This document shows positions 56,801 through 64,000 of a DNA stretch of 64,000 nucleotides, piece after piece. The notes beneath the pieces were generated by a model, which saw only the letters and a program-made list of their open reading frames with translations, ran no database searches and was not told the DNA's origin. The stretch is from G965277745 sp965277745. Its GTDB lineage: Bacteria > Pseudomonadota > Gammaproteobacteria > Cardiobacteriales > Cardiobacteriaceae. Position 1 is the stretch's first letter; each line of letters starts with the position of its first letter. The position numbers and the translations under genes are program-made. Location: contig OZ255837.1 of NCBI GenBank assembly GCA_965277745.1, forward strand, positions 248,001-312,000, read 5' to 3'.

Positions 56801-57029
56801 AATCGATATTTTCCGCCGCGTTCATCTGCTCTTCGATAACCGAAATGACCGCATCTTGAAGGGTTTCCGCGCTGGCACCGGGATAGATGAAACTGATCGT
56901 GATCTGCGGCGCAGCGACATTCGGATATTGCTCGACGGCAAGACGGGTTGTGGAAAAAATTCCCGCGATGACGATGAAAATCGCGACCACCCAGGCAAAT
57001 ATCGGGCGATCGATAAAAAACTTGGCCAT
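53850..57029 (-). CDS. RND multidrug efflux transporter, inner-membrane pump (AcrB/MexB type)
   Basis: The 1,059 residues match HAE1-class RND pumps. MAKFFIDRPIFAWVVAIFIV opens the protein. The proton-relay pair DD is in VLVIGIVVDDAIVVVENVER, and other signatures are GGATGEIYRQFALVMTAAIA, SLTPALCATLLKP and GLSAKNAILIIEFAKDLQAR. Twelve helices and two large periplasmic loops are visible. It exports drugs, dyes and detergents with the adaptor (12 bases upstream) and the outer-membrane channel (overlapping). Confidence 0.96.
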   Translation of the reverse strand: MAKFFIDRPIFAWVVAIFIVIAGIFSTTRLAVEQYPNVAAPQITISFIYPGASAETLQDAVISVIEEQMNAAENIDYMESQAYSNGSGEIRLTFLAGSDEDFAQVEVQNKLSQAEPRLPQAVRDNGIIVARTLSNFLAFVTLSAKEDSELSLREIGDYAVRTVKPELQRAKGIGDVQVFASEQAMRIWVDPGKLKKYDLSFAAVVNAIRAQNTQVTAGSLGALPSVPGQSVTYGIDVYGQLQDTEQFGDIVVKHSEGGATVRVKDVAEVALGNQSYASAARLDGQPAVGIGVQLSSSGNAIETVAEIRRRMENLSPYFPPGIAWEMPYDTSKFASISIEKVLHTLVEAVFLVFLVMFLFLQNIRYTLIPTIVVPVSLFGAMAIMYPLGLSINLLSMFAMVLVIGIVVDDAIVVVENVERLMAEEGLTPYEATRKGMGQITGAIVGITLVLVSVFVPMAFFGGATGEIYRQFALVMTAAIAVSALMALSLTPALCATLLKPVGGEDHRKNGFFGFFNRGVKRATRSYKYFLGRLVRFTVVVMLVFVALTVGGVFTHNKVPTSFLPNEDQGFVLLNYQLPSDATRERTEKVIAQTEELLLAQKEVESILTLVGFNIFGHQGQNMAFGFVPLKDWSERKAAGEDADSLAQRFTGMIMQKINQALVFAFNVPPIAELGVSSGWEMRLQDREGAGHAALLGARNQLLGMMMQSKVLAESRPTGLEDAPQIVVTIDRDKAYAQNVSFSAIAATLSSAFGASYVNDFPNQGRMQRVYVQAKAAARMQEADILDLDVPSDDGRLVPLATVARLGKEKAPLQITHYNGYPAMMISGKAAPGYSSGEAMREVERLVAALPQGFAVEWTGMSLEEVRVGNSSLYLYAFSVLAIFLCLAALYESWSIPFSVLLVLPLGFLGVVLGNYFRGYDNDIFFRVGMITVMGLSAKNAILIIEFAKDLQARGMSKVQAAIAAANLRFRPIIMTSLAFIAGVVPLYFANGASSASQRSVGTSVLWGMLVGTALAIFFVPIYYVVVRKIFGSPRKNKDRYALPSGDAEASETHAAKEGR

Positions 57030-57041
57030 GCTTGCTCCTGT

Positions 57042-58346
57042 TCAGCGCTTGCTGGCGGATTCGCCATCGTCGACGACATCCGTTCGATCGCCCGTACTCG
57101 CATCCGCCGCCGCGAGGGGTTTTTCCTGTCGCGCGACCGAGTAAAGCGAAGCGTCGGGCGTTTCTTTCCGCGCCCCGTCGCCCTTATCGGCAAGCGGATT
57201 CCGCCACGGCCGCGTACGCACCTTCTTGGCGCCGAAAACAAGGGCCGAAGTGCCATCGGCAATCACCTGATCCCCCTCTTGCAAGCCCTTGCCGATAACG
57301 TACTGGCCGTCTTTTTGACCAAGGATGGTGACCGGGCACGGCTCGAAGGAGCCGTCTTCCTTGACCAAAAGCACGGTATCGATCTTACCGAGCGTCACCG
57401 ACTGTTGCGGAATCAGATAAGCGTGCGAATAACGGGCCTGCTCGACGATCGCACGCGCGTACTGCCCGGGCAGGAGGACCCCGTCTGGATTGGGTACTTG
57501 CGCGCGCAGGGTCACCTCGCCGGTCGCTTCGTCGACCGTTTGATCGACAAAAAGGAGCCTGCCCTGCAGCGGATACGGCGTGCCATCGTCAAACAAAAGA
57601 CGCACGAACCCACTGTCACCGCGCCCCTTCGCCCCCTGCATCGCCTTTTTCCGCGCGAGGCTTCGCGCGGCGCTCTGGGTGATATCGAAATAGAGGGGAT
57701 CAAGCTGCTGGATTTTCGCCATTTCCGTGGTGGAAGCGGTCACATACGCGCCTTCGGTCACTTTCGAGTAGCCGATGCGACCGCCGATCGGTGCGGTGAT
57801 CTTCGCGTAGCCGAGCGCGATGTTCGCCGCATGGATCGCCGCTTCGGCGGCGGCAATATTCGCTTCCTGCACCTTGAGGTTGGCGAGCGCCTCGTCGTAA
57901 GTCTGCCGCGAGACGGCGTTGACCTTGACCAGCGGCGCATAACGCTTGACCGTCGCGCGATACAGATCACGATTGGCGATCGCCTGCTCGAGACTCGCCT
58001 TCGCGCTGCGTAAATCGGCGCGATAGGTGCCGTCATCGAGGCGATAGAGCGGCTCGCCGGCGCCCACCATGGCGCCTTCGACAAACAGGCGTTGCAAGAC
58101 GATACCGCTGATCCGCGGAACGATGACCGCCTCACGCGAGGCGTGCAGGCGTCCCGGCAGATTTTCCGTCAACACCACCGGCCCGGCTTTTGCCGTTACC
58201 ACATCGACGAGGGGTGGTGGCGCCTGTGCCGCCGCCTCTTGTTCCCCTTGAGCGGACGCCGCATCCCCGCGCTCGCCGCAGCCGCTCGATACGAGCATCG
58301 ACCCGAACAAAAAAACGAGCAGCACTCGCGCAGTCCGTACCTTCAT
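57042..58346 (-). CDS. Periplasmic adaptor (membrane fusion protein) of the RND pump
   Basis: MKVRTARVLLVFLFGSMLVS at 58346, behind GGGAG, gives 434 residues with a lipobox-like VSSGC. Lipoyl-type and helical hairpin regions (RISGIVLQRLFVEGAMVGAG, LRSAKASLEQAIANRDLYRA, LGYAKITAPIGGRIGYSKVT) are those of AcrA/MexA. It bridges pump and channel. It is the first gene of the operon, starting about 70 bases from the TetR-type operator. Confidence 0.95.
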   Translation of the reverse strand: MKVRTARVLLVFLFGSMLVSSGCGERGDAASAQGEQEAAAQAPPPLVDVVTAKAGPVVLTENLPGRLHASREAVIVPRISGIVLQRLFVEGAMVGAGEPLYRLDDGTYRADLRSAKASLEQAIANRDLYRATVKRYAPLVKVNAVSRQTYDEALANLKVQEANIAAAEAAIHAANIALGYAKITAPIGGRIGYSKVTEGAYVTASTTEMAKIQQLDPLYFDITQSAARSLARKKAMQGAKGRGDSGFVRLLFDDGTPYPLQGRLLFVDQTVDEATGEVTLRAQVPNPDGVLLPGQYARAIVEQARYSHAYLIPQQSVTLGKIDTVLLVKEDGSFEPCPVTILGQKDGQYVIGKGLQEGDQVIADGTSALVFGAKKVRTRPWRNPLADKGDGARKETPDASLYSVARQEKPLAAADASTGDRTDVVDDGESASKR

Positions 58347-58415
58347 AGAAACTCCCTTGCCATGCATTGCAACAACCCGTCACGAAAACGCCGAACGGAA
58401 AATATCCTCGCTTAT

Positions 58416-58439
58416 TATACATACAAAAGTGAATGTATA
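58416..58439. promoter_or_regulatory. 24-bp palindromic operator between the RND operon and tetR-type regulator
   Basis: TATACAT and ATGTATA half-sites are separated by ten bases, in the same style as the 24-bp AcrR operator (TACATACAT...ATGTATGTA). It sits in the divergent promoter region 58347-58513, so the TetR protein probably represses both directions here. Confidence 0.7.
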
Positions 58440-58513
58440 TTATCTTCGTCTACATCTTTTCTCTCTTACAGATATGTTACTCTGAACCAATTATTTTTTC
58501 TTCTTCCCTTTGC

Positions 58514-59143
58514 ATGCGCCGTACCAAATCTGAAGCTGGCAAGACCCGCCGGAAAATCCTCGACGCCGCCCTCGTCCTGTTCGACGAGAAAGGCTACGTC
58601 GCGACGAGCTTGTCCGACATCGCGGCGAGCGCCGGAATCACCCGCGGCGCCGTCTACTGGCATTTCAAAAACAAAGCCGACATTTTCGGCGAACTCGGCA
58701 AGCTCTACTGCGATATACTGTTCGTGGGCATTCGCCAGGCAATCGCAAGCGGACAAACGTGGATGCGTATTCGTCGCTTGTTCGGCGAATTTTTCGCCAC
58801 CCTCGAAAAAAACGCCAGGCAACAGCGTTTCATGCGGATCGTTCAGATCCAATACAAACATCGCGACCTCGACGACCCCATCAACGAACTGATTCTCCAC
58901 TATCACGACAGCTGGGACAAGCTCGTACAAAAATCGATCGCGCGCGCCGTCGCGCGCGGCGAACTCCCCGCCGAACTCGATCAGACCTGGGCGTTTTTGC
59001 TTCTCAGTTGCACCATGGCCGGGGTCATGTCGAAATACGTCGGTACGCACAACGCGAAAACCATGCGCCGCTACGGCGGCAGCATCATCGACGCGGCGCT
59101 GAAACTGATCGAGCGCGGCGGCGCGCCTCTTCCCACTTGCTGA
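58514..59143 (+). CDS. TetR-family repressor (AcrR/TtgR-like)
   Basis: MRRTKSEAGKTRRKILDAAL at 58514 gives 209 residues. The HTH is TSLSDIAASAGITRGAVYWH, then FKNKADIF (residues about 32-60), the AcrR/MtrR/TtgR type. The ligand domain is all helical. It is divergent from the pump operon and next to a matching palindrome, so it is very likely the local pump repressor. Confidence 0.92.
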   Translation: MRRTKSEAGKTRRKILDAALVLFDEKGYVATSLSDIAASAGITRGAVYWHFKNKADIFGELGKLYCDILFVGIRQAIASGQTWMRIRRLFGEFFATLEKNARQQRFMRIVQIQYKHRDLDDPINELILHYHDSWDKLVQKSIARAVARGELPAELDQTWAFLLLSCTMAGVMSKYVGTHNAKTMRRYGGSIIDAALKLIERGGAPLPTC

Positions 59144-59400
59144 AAACGGCGCTCGATGGCTAACCGCGCGTGACAGGCAAAACCTTCCCGGCGACATCCG
59201 CACCTTGACATCCTCCGGCGCCCGCGGGCACGCGCCCATTCTCCGCGAAACAGCTGCGGTGAAAAAATGCCGGCCTAGGGGGGAAAGCCGTCGCAAACGC
59301 CTTCCTCGCTTACCGACCCGTCCGCGACAAAACCGCGTGGTCGCACGCGACGGAGAAAATCTTACGCCCGCCGCTTGGGGAAAATACGCGGGAAACGTGT

Positions 59401-59889
59401 TCAATCGCCGCAGGCGGCGAGCAGCCGGGCACGATAAGCCGGCAATTCTGCGGCGCCAAGCGGGGTTTTGTACAAGCGGTAAAAATTCCCTTTCGCGGCC
59501 ACCTTTGCGAGCAGCCGTGCCACATTGCGACGGATTTCCGGCGGCGTCGCCCGCCAATCTGTCGCATAAAGATCGGCAGCCCGGAACACCGTCCAGATCG
59601 TCTCGTCGCGGGCCTTGCATGGATCGGAAAGACGAAAATCGCGACGCCGTAATTCCTCGACGAGCGCCGCGTGACGCGCGGCGAGAAACGCGCCCTTGTC
59701 ATAAAAGAACGTCACATGCCCCTTGCCGAGGACATAGCGTCCGGGAATCCGCGCCAAGACGCCTTCACGGCCACCGTGCGCCGCAAGCGCCCGGGTAAGA
59801 TACGCAGACACCCGCGGCAGTTCACGGTATTCGGCGAACAGATGCTGGTCGGTCAAGAGCGGCGGCGGCACGAGATTGATCCGCGTCAT
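59401..59889 (-). CDS. Pyrimidine-dimer DNA glycosylase (T4 endonuclease V / DenV-like)
   Basis: The 162 residues align at the start with T4 DenV: MTRINLVPPPLLTDQHLFAE then YRELPRV, including nucleophile Thr2 (after Met removal the amino-terminal residue) and catalytic Glu23. The later block GRYVLGKGHVTFFYDKGAFL is also shared with DenV. It cleaves UV-induced cyclobutane dimers by glycosylase/AP-lyase action. The last 45 residues differ from T4. It is a single gene, 258 bases downstream of the TetR gene and convergent with it. Confidence 0.9.
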   Translation of the reverse strand: MTRINLVPPPLLTDQHLFAEYRELPRVSAYLTRALAAHGGREGVLARIPGRYVLGKGHVTFFYDKGAFLAARHAALVEELRRRDFRLSDPCKARDETIWTVFRAADLYATDWRATPPEIRRNVARLLAKVAAKGNFYRLYKTPLGAAELPAYRARLLAACGD

Positions 59890-60019
59890 CGGTATTTCTT
59901 GGCGTTCGAGGCAAAATCAAGGCGCATTGGCTTCAGTTTCCGTTGATCAACCTAGCTGTAATGACGACCGACCCAGCCATCTTTTTCCCTTCAATGTCGG
60001 CACGGATGACGCTTCATTT

Positions 60020-61243
60020 CTATATCCCCATCATCATGAGACCGGTCACATATGCGCAAATGGTGCCGATTGCGTATCCCAAAATCGCCAGCGCGATCGC
60101 GACCGGGATCAAGCTTGTGTGAAAAACCGATGCCATGATGGGAGAACTTGCCGTGCCGCCGATATTGGCGATAGAGCCGACACTTGCCATAAAAAGGGGC
60201 GCGCGAATCCATCTCGCGACGAGAAACAGGAAAGCCCCGTGAATGCAAATCCAGATAAACCCGATCAGGAAATAATTGAAATGGAGATAAATTTGTTTGA
60301 TATCCATATGCGTTCCGATGGCGGCGACAAGGACATAAATAAAAATCCGGCCAATTTGGGTGCCGCCATAGGAAATCGAGAAATCACGCAACTTCGGGAA
60401 AATTTGGGAAAACAAAACGGTAAACACGGTGACCAGCATAACGAGCCAGAAAAAGCTCGATGTCAAACTATATTGCTTCGTGCTCGGATAATGCTCGCTG
60501 AAAAAAGAAGCGCCGCGCCCCCCCAGAAAAGCCGACAAAGACGAAACCCCGAAAGCCATCCCGATAAGGATCATGTATCTGGGAAAATCAGGCATTTTTC
60601 TCTGCAACGCTTCCCGTTCTTCCATTTTTCGGCACAAATCGTCGATCACTTGAGTATCTGCCTTCAAAAAGGCATCGACTTTCTCTTTTCGCCCGACGAG
60701 AAAGAGCAGGAACGCCAGCCAGAGATTGGCGACAATGACATCGACGGTGACCATCGCGGAAAACAAATCGTCACCGACGGAAAAAATTTCTTTCATGGAC
60801 ATTTGATTTGCCGCGCCGCCGATCCATGAACCGGCGATCGTGGTAAATCCGCGCCACAAATCCGGCGACAAAAGGGAAGGAAAAATCGCTTTTATAATAA
60901 GCAAAGTCAGCGGCGCGCCGAGCATGACGCCAACCGTGGCGGCCAGAAACATGAGCAAGGATTTTGCCCCCAGAGCGCGCAATTCCTTGAAATCGATATT
61001 GATCAGCAGGAGAAAAAGCGAGGATGGCAGCAAATACCGGGAGGCGAAATAATAGATTTGCGAATGGGAAACATCGATAATATTGAACGTAGACAACAAG
61101 GAAGGCAAGAAATAACAGAGTAAAACCGAAGGAACGACGCGATAAAATGTCGCGAAACGGGGCAGACCTTCGCTATAAAAAATCAAAGCCAAAAGCGCAA
61201 GGAGCATGCCGGAAATAACGGTATCGTCTGTAATCATAATCAT
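60020..61243 (-). CDS. DUF819 family membrane protein (YjcL-like)
   Basis: ATG 61243 or 61237, behind AGGAG, gives about 407 residues with some ten to eleven membrane helices. Family segments include TIAGSWIGGAANQMSMKEIF, VTVDVIVANLWLAFLLFLVG, LVAAIGTHMDIKQIYLHF and VGSIANIGGTASSPIMAS. DUF819 proteins are predicted transporters of unknown substrate. The reading frame extends upstream to 61405 but without a start signal. Confidence 0.88.
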   Translation of the reverse strand: MIMITDDTVISGMLLALLALIFYSEGLPRFATFYRVVPSVLLCYFLPSLLSTFNIIDVSHSQIYYFASRYLLPSSLFLLLINIDFKELRALGAKSLLMFLAATVGVMLGAPLTLLIIKAIFPSLLSPDLWRGFTTIAGSWIGGAANQMSMKEIFSVGDDLFSAMVTVDVIVANLWLAFLLFLVGRKEKVDAFLKADTQVIDDLCRKMEEREALQRKMPDFPRYMILIGMAFGVSSLSAFLGGRGASFFSEHYPSTKQYSLTSSFFWLVMLVTVFTVLFSQIFPKLRDFSISYGGTQIGRIFIYVLVAAIGTHMDIKQIYLHFNYFLIGFIWICIHGAFLFLVARWIRAPLFMASVGSIANIGGTASSPIMASVFHTSLIPVAIALAILGYAIGTICAYVTGLMMMGI

Positions 61244-61513
61244 TTTCTCCTCTTGGAAAAGAAGTGCCAAAAGTCTCGGCACAGGGTGGTTTCGTTCTAT
61301 ATCCGATAAACGCCGCCAGCGAATGCGCAGCCAACAACGCGGCGGAAAATCCGCCGCCTCCGCCGTAACGAGCAACGGCGGAGGCGATGAAAGCGTTGCA
61401 ATCAATGCTTACCGGCCAGGGCCACGGCGAGATGTCGTGACACCATGCGCGCTTGGCCATCCGCGTCCCATTGTTTACCATAACAGCGTTCTCAGCAAAA
61501 ACAAGGAAAACAC

Positions 61514-62329
61514 ATGCCTTTCGATCGCAAAAACTACTTGGTCTCCCCCGGAAAATCCTTTTCCCTCGCCGCCTGCGATCCGGGCGACAAACGCAACCTA
61601 GCGGCGGAGAAATCCTTGCGCAAAGCGCACGTGGAAGCGCTTTCGCCAAGCCTCGGCGCCTTGCAGGAAAAACTCCACGCCGAGGGCGAACGCAAATTTC
61701 TCCTCGTCCTCCAGGGCATGGACACCGCCGGCAAAGACGGCATCATCCGCCGCGTGTTCCAGTCCGTCAACCCGCTCGGTATCCGCGTCCACGCCTTCAA
61801 GGCGCCGACGACACACGAAACGGCGCACGATTTTCTCTGGCGGGTACACCGAGTCGTGCCGGGCGCCGGAGAAATGGTGATCTTCAACCGCAGCCATTAC
61901 GAAGACGTGCTGATCCAAAAAGTACGCGGCTGGATCGACGAACAAACGGAAATCCAGCGCTTCGCCCAAATCCGTCATTTTGAACGATTACTCGTCGAAA
62001 GTGGCACGACGATCGTGAAACTTTTTCTCCATCTTTCCAAAGACGAACAGCGCCAACGCCTGCAAGAACGCATCGCGCGCGCCGACAAACACTGGAAATT
62101 CCGCCTCGGCGACCTTGAGACGCGCCGCCGCTGGGACGCCTACCAAGCGCAATACGAACGGGTGCTCGCCCACACAAGCAGCGACCACGCACCGTGGTAC
62201 GTGATTCCCGCCGATTCCAAATCGAGCCGCGACTGCATCGTCATCGATCTGCTGATCAACCGTCTCGAGGCGATGGACATCCGCTATCCCGCCATGGACA
62301 CAAGCGACTGGCCGAAAACCATCGAATGA
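61514..62329 (+). CDS. ppk2: PPK2, polyphosphate:nucleotide phosphotransferase
   Basis: The 271 residues have Walker A GMDTAGKDG (residues 68-76), the lid and Walker B region IFNRSHYEDVLIQKVRGWID, and HLSKDEQRQRLQERI. This is the short PPK2 class that phosphorylates AMP or ADP/GDP with polyphosphate. The subclass cannot be fixed by eye. A second, decayed copy of its 3' part follows directly. Confidence 0.93.
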   Translation: MPFDRKNYLVSPGKSFSLAACDPGDKRNLAAEKSLRKAHVEALSPSLGALQEKLHAEGERKFLLVLQGMDTAGKDGIIRRVFQSVNPLGIRVHAFKAPTTHETAHDFLWRVHRVVPGAGEMVIFNRSHYEDVLIQKVRGWIDEQTEIQRFAQIRHFERLLVESGTTIVKLFLHLSKDEQRQRLQERIARADKHWKFRLGDLETRRRWDAYQAQYERVLAHTSSDHAPWYVIPADSKSSRDCIVIDLLINRLEAMDIRYPAMDTSDWPKTIE

Positions 62330-62333
62330 ACAG

Positions 62334-62505
62334 CGCCAACACCTGCAAGCGCGCCTCGCGCGCGCCGATTGCCAATCGAGGGGCGAGCACGTCGTGATCG
62401 ACCGCCTCAAGGCGATGGATATCCCCTATCCCGCGGTGGATACACGCAAGACTGGCCGAAAACCATCGCCGAAGCGGCGGCAAAAAAGGCGGTTCAGCCG
62501 TTGTA
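62334..62505 (+). pseudogene. Decayed 3' fragment of a second ppk2 copy
   Basis: The bases from 62334 repeat the segment at about 62048 (CAGCGCCAACNCCTGCAAG then CGCGCGCGCCGA), skip the middle and continue with VVIDRLKAMDIPYPAVDT, matching IVIDLLINRLEAMDIRYPAM then DTSDWPKT of the intact gene. It has no start, an internal deletion and frameshifts. It overlaps the end of the oppositely oriented sixA gene. Confidence 0.75.
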
Positions 62506-62925
62506 GCGCGCTTCGAGGCGCCATTTCTCATCGTCTTCGCAGACGAGCCAGAACACCTCGCTGTAGTTGACCGGCAGATAACCGCCTTGCTTTGCGAGCA
62601 AAGTGGCGACGACCTCACCGATCCACGGCAGATGGCCGACAATCACCGCGTCGCGGCCGTCGAGCGCCTGGAGCGCGGCGAAAACGGTTGCCGCCGATTG
62701 CCCCGGGTCGAGGCCTGCGAGCTGGGTCGGCGCCGCGTGATAACAGCCCGCCGTTTCCTGTCCGCGCAGGGCTTGGGAGCAGAATACCGGAAAAGCCACC
62801 CCACGCGAACGCAGCCACTCTGCCGACCGCCGCGCCTGACGCCAGCCGCGGTCGCTCAGACGTCTTTCATGATCGCGCCCGCACCAGACGGCCTCGGCAT
62901 GGCGCCAGAAAATTTTGTTTTCCAT
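62494..62925 (-). CDS. sixA: SixA-like histidine phosphatase
   Basis: The 143 residues carry the phosphatase start WRHAEAV (RH at 8-9, where RHG or RHA is expected), LSDRGWRQARRSAEWLRSRG and the second catalytic His in AVIVGHLPWIGEVVATLL. SixA removes phosphate from histidine in phosphorelay or PTS proteins. Its 3' end overlaps the ppk2 remnant by 12 bases. Confidence 0.88.
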   Translation of the reverse strand: MENKIFWRHAEAVWCGRDHERRLSDRGWRQARRSAEWLRSRGVAFPVFCSQALRGQETAGCYHAAPTQLAGLDPGQSAATVFAALQALDGRDAVIVGHLPWIGEVVATLLAKQGGYLPVNYSEVFWLVCEDDEKWRLEARYNG

Positions 62926-63322
62926 CGTCTTCCTCGAATGAACGCGTTCACGGCGTCAATATCACGCTGCCATATAAAATGTGCAAGAGCCACGGCGCAT
63001 CGACGAGGCGCGCGAAATCTCTCCGTGCGCGCCGTAAAAACATGATTATTGCACAGGGAACTGACGTAGCCAAAGGGCAGCCGCGCCGATGTCGTGTGGC
63101 GGCGGCGATACCGGCTTTGCAACGCCTTGCCCCGCGCGCATCGCGCCCTTTTTGTGCCCGTGGTAGTTACGCAAGCCTTTTCCTTTGATGGCGGAAGTTT
63201 CCTCATCGATAGGGTCGGCAAGCCCTTCGCGGCGATCGGGCCCCGGCGGAGAGCAAAAAATAGAAATCCCCGCAGTGTGCGCAGCGCCGAAGGCGGCGGT
63301 GAGACGACGCGGCCACATGCCA
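62926..63322. other. Gene-free stretch between sixA and the pilin terminator
   Basis: Nothing coding is convincing in these 397 GC-rich bases. The six-frame readings present are Arg/Ala/Pro-rich and have no start signal. Confidence 0.5.
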
Positions 63323-63349
63323 TAAAAAAAGCGTGCCGAAGCACGCTTT
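63323..63349 (-). terminator. Rho-independent terminator of the pilin gene
   Basis: On the minus strand AAAGCGTGC-TTCG-GCACGCTTT is a strong stem with a stable TTCG loop followed by a seven-T run, 40 bases after the pilin stop. Confidence 0.88.
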
Positions 63350-63388
63350 ATTATCGTTTCATACTACCTAACTAATAATCATTAAGAA

Positions 63389-63838
63389 TCAGGGTGTAGT
63401 CGCAGGACAACCCGACGGCGCAAATTTTTTATCCACATCGGTAGCGCAAGTCCAGGCTCCATTGTCGTCACGACTCCAAGTGACTTCCTTACCGCTGATA
63501 GTAACGGAGGCATTTTTGGCAAAAGTGCCCACAATATTATCACCTGTTGGATTCAAAGCATCTTTATTACTACCATCGGTATCTACACCAGGAATCTTTT
63601 GATTGACGATATTCGAATTCGTCCAGCCCATATTGCATGATCCAGCAATTGTTTTGCCGTCCATCAAGCAGGTTTCATAAGCGGTTTTCATCGCTCCCAG
63701 TTCAGCCATCGCCCGGGTAACCTGGGAACGGATGATATAATTCTGATACTGCGGAATGGCGATGGCCGCCAAAATACCGATAATAGCAATAACGATCATC
63801 AGTTCGATGAGCGTAAACCCTTTTTGCATTGTTTTCAT
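63389..63838 (-). CDS. Type IVa major pilin-like protein
   Basis: ATG 63838 behind GGAG gives 149 residues. The prepilin leader MKTMQKG is cut before FTLIELMIVIAIIGILAAIA, with Glu at +5. The hydrophobic stalk helix then runs into YQNYIIRSQVTRAMAELGAM. Four cysteines (ETCLMDG, GSCNMG, WTCATD, SGCPA) could form two disulphides, including the C-terminal D-loop. It builds pili for twitching, adhesion and DNA uptake. A TTCG-loop terminator and a sigma-54-type promoter flank it. Confidence 0.94.
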   Translation of the reverse strand: MKTMQKGFTLIELMIVIAIIGILAAIAIPQYQNYIIRSQVTRAMAELGAMKTAYETCLMDGKTIAGSCNMGWTNSNIVNQKIPGVDTDGSNKDALNPTGDNIVGTFAKNASVTISGKEVTWSRDDNGAWTCATDVDKKFAPSGCPATTP

Positions 63839-63910
63839 GATTTTCTCCATGAATAGTAAAACATATAACGTAACATCTTATTTGAAGCCAGTTCTCTGGC
63901 GGCGGGCATT

Positions 63911-63928
63911 ATGCCATGCGCGTGCCAG
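63911..63928 (-). promoter_or_regulatory. Sigma-54 (RpoN) type promoter of the pilin gene
   Basis: On the minus strand CTGGCACG-CGCA-TGGCAT matches the -24/-12 consensus YTGGCACG-N4-TTGCW with one mismatch. It lies about 70 bases before the pilin start. Many type IV pilin genes use RpoN with PilS/PilR. Confidence 0.7.
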
Positions 63929-64000
63929 AAAATCAATTTCCTCATCGTATTCAACGAAATGAACGGGATTTTCGCGACCATTTCCGCGCCGCGCGAATGG

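Noticed and set aside
58466..59620. Long antisense open frame of 384 codons over the TetR gene
   Set aside because: It is the complement of clear TetR coding sequence in high-GC DNA and has no family features.

Overview
The window holds two different kinds of DNA. From base 1 to about 29,080 it is one end of an SXT/R391-family integrative and conjugative element (ICE). From about 29,080 to 64,000 it is a chromosome with visibly higher GC and ordinary housekeeping genes. The chromosomal part has the rpsU-yqeY-dnaG-rpoD operon, glyQS, an AcrAB/TolC-type pump, heptosyltransferase (LPS) and a type IVa pilin. This fits a Gram-negative gammaproteobacterium. The combination reminds me of Cardiobacterium/Dichelobacter relatives, but that host guess is inference only.

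ICE, left to right: a leftward transfer block (traB start, traK, traE, traL, a cargo gene, DUF4400 gene, a conserved hypothetical, coupling protein traD, relaxase traI). Next comes a defence island: a beheaded CBASS (CD-NTase fragment plus an E2-like protein), then a type I restriction-modification locus with truncated hsdR, a DUF4268 gene, hsdS and frameshifted hsdM, led by a WYL regulator. After that come a DEDDh exonuclease, the SOS polymerase pair rumA/rumB with a LexA box, mobI, a repeat-rich oriT/centromere region, partition genes srpM/srpR, an IS630-type insertion, the integrase, an IS481-type insertion and an AlpA-like xis. The ICE ends in the first codons of a prfC gene, the known target of this family.

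Several defence and repair genes are visibly damaged. A deletion fuses hsdR to the CD-NTase, hsdM has a one-base frameshift, rumB has an in-frame stop, and an IS rewrites the end of srpR. The transfer, integration and partition genes that are visible look intact apart from srpR.

Chromosome: divergent from the prfC start lies glyQS, with a terminator-like hairpin in its leader. Then come a GNAT acetyltransferase, a small membrane protein, the sigma-70/primase/S21 operon, flavodoxin, folD, argC, a HIT protein, an H-NS-like protein, an orphan amino-acid binding protein, monothiol glutaredoxin and argD. A decayed IS481 copy follows, then znuA, a heptosyltransferase, alanine dehydrogenase, a copper chaperone, tRNA-Pro/Arg/His, a large MscS channel, and an RND pump operon with its divergent TetR regulator and operator. 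The window closes with a pyrimidine-dimer glycosylase, a DUF819 membrane protein, ppk2 with a decayed second copy, sixA, and a type IV pilin with a sigma-54-type promoter.
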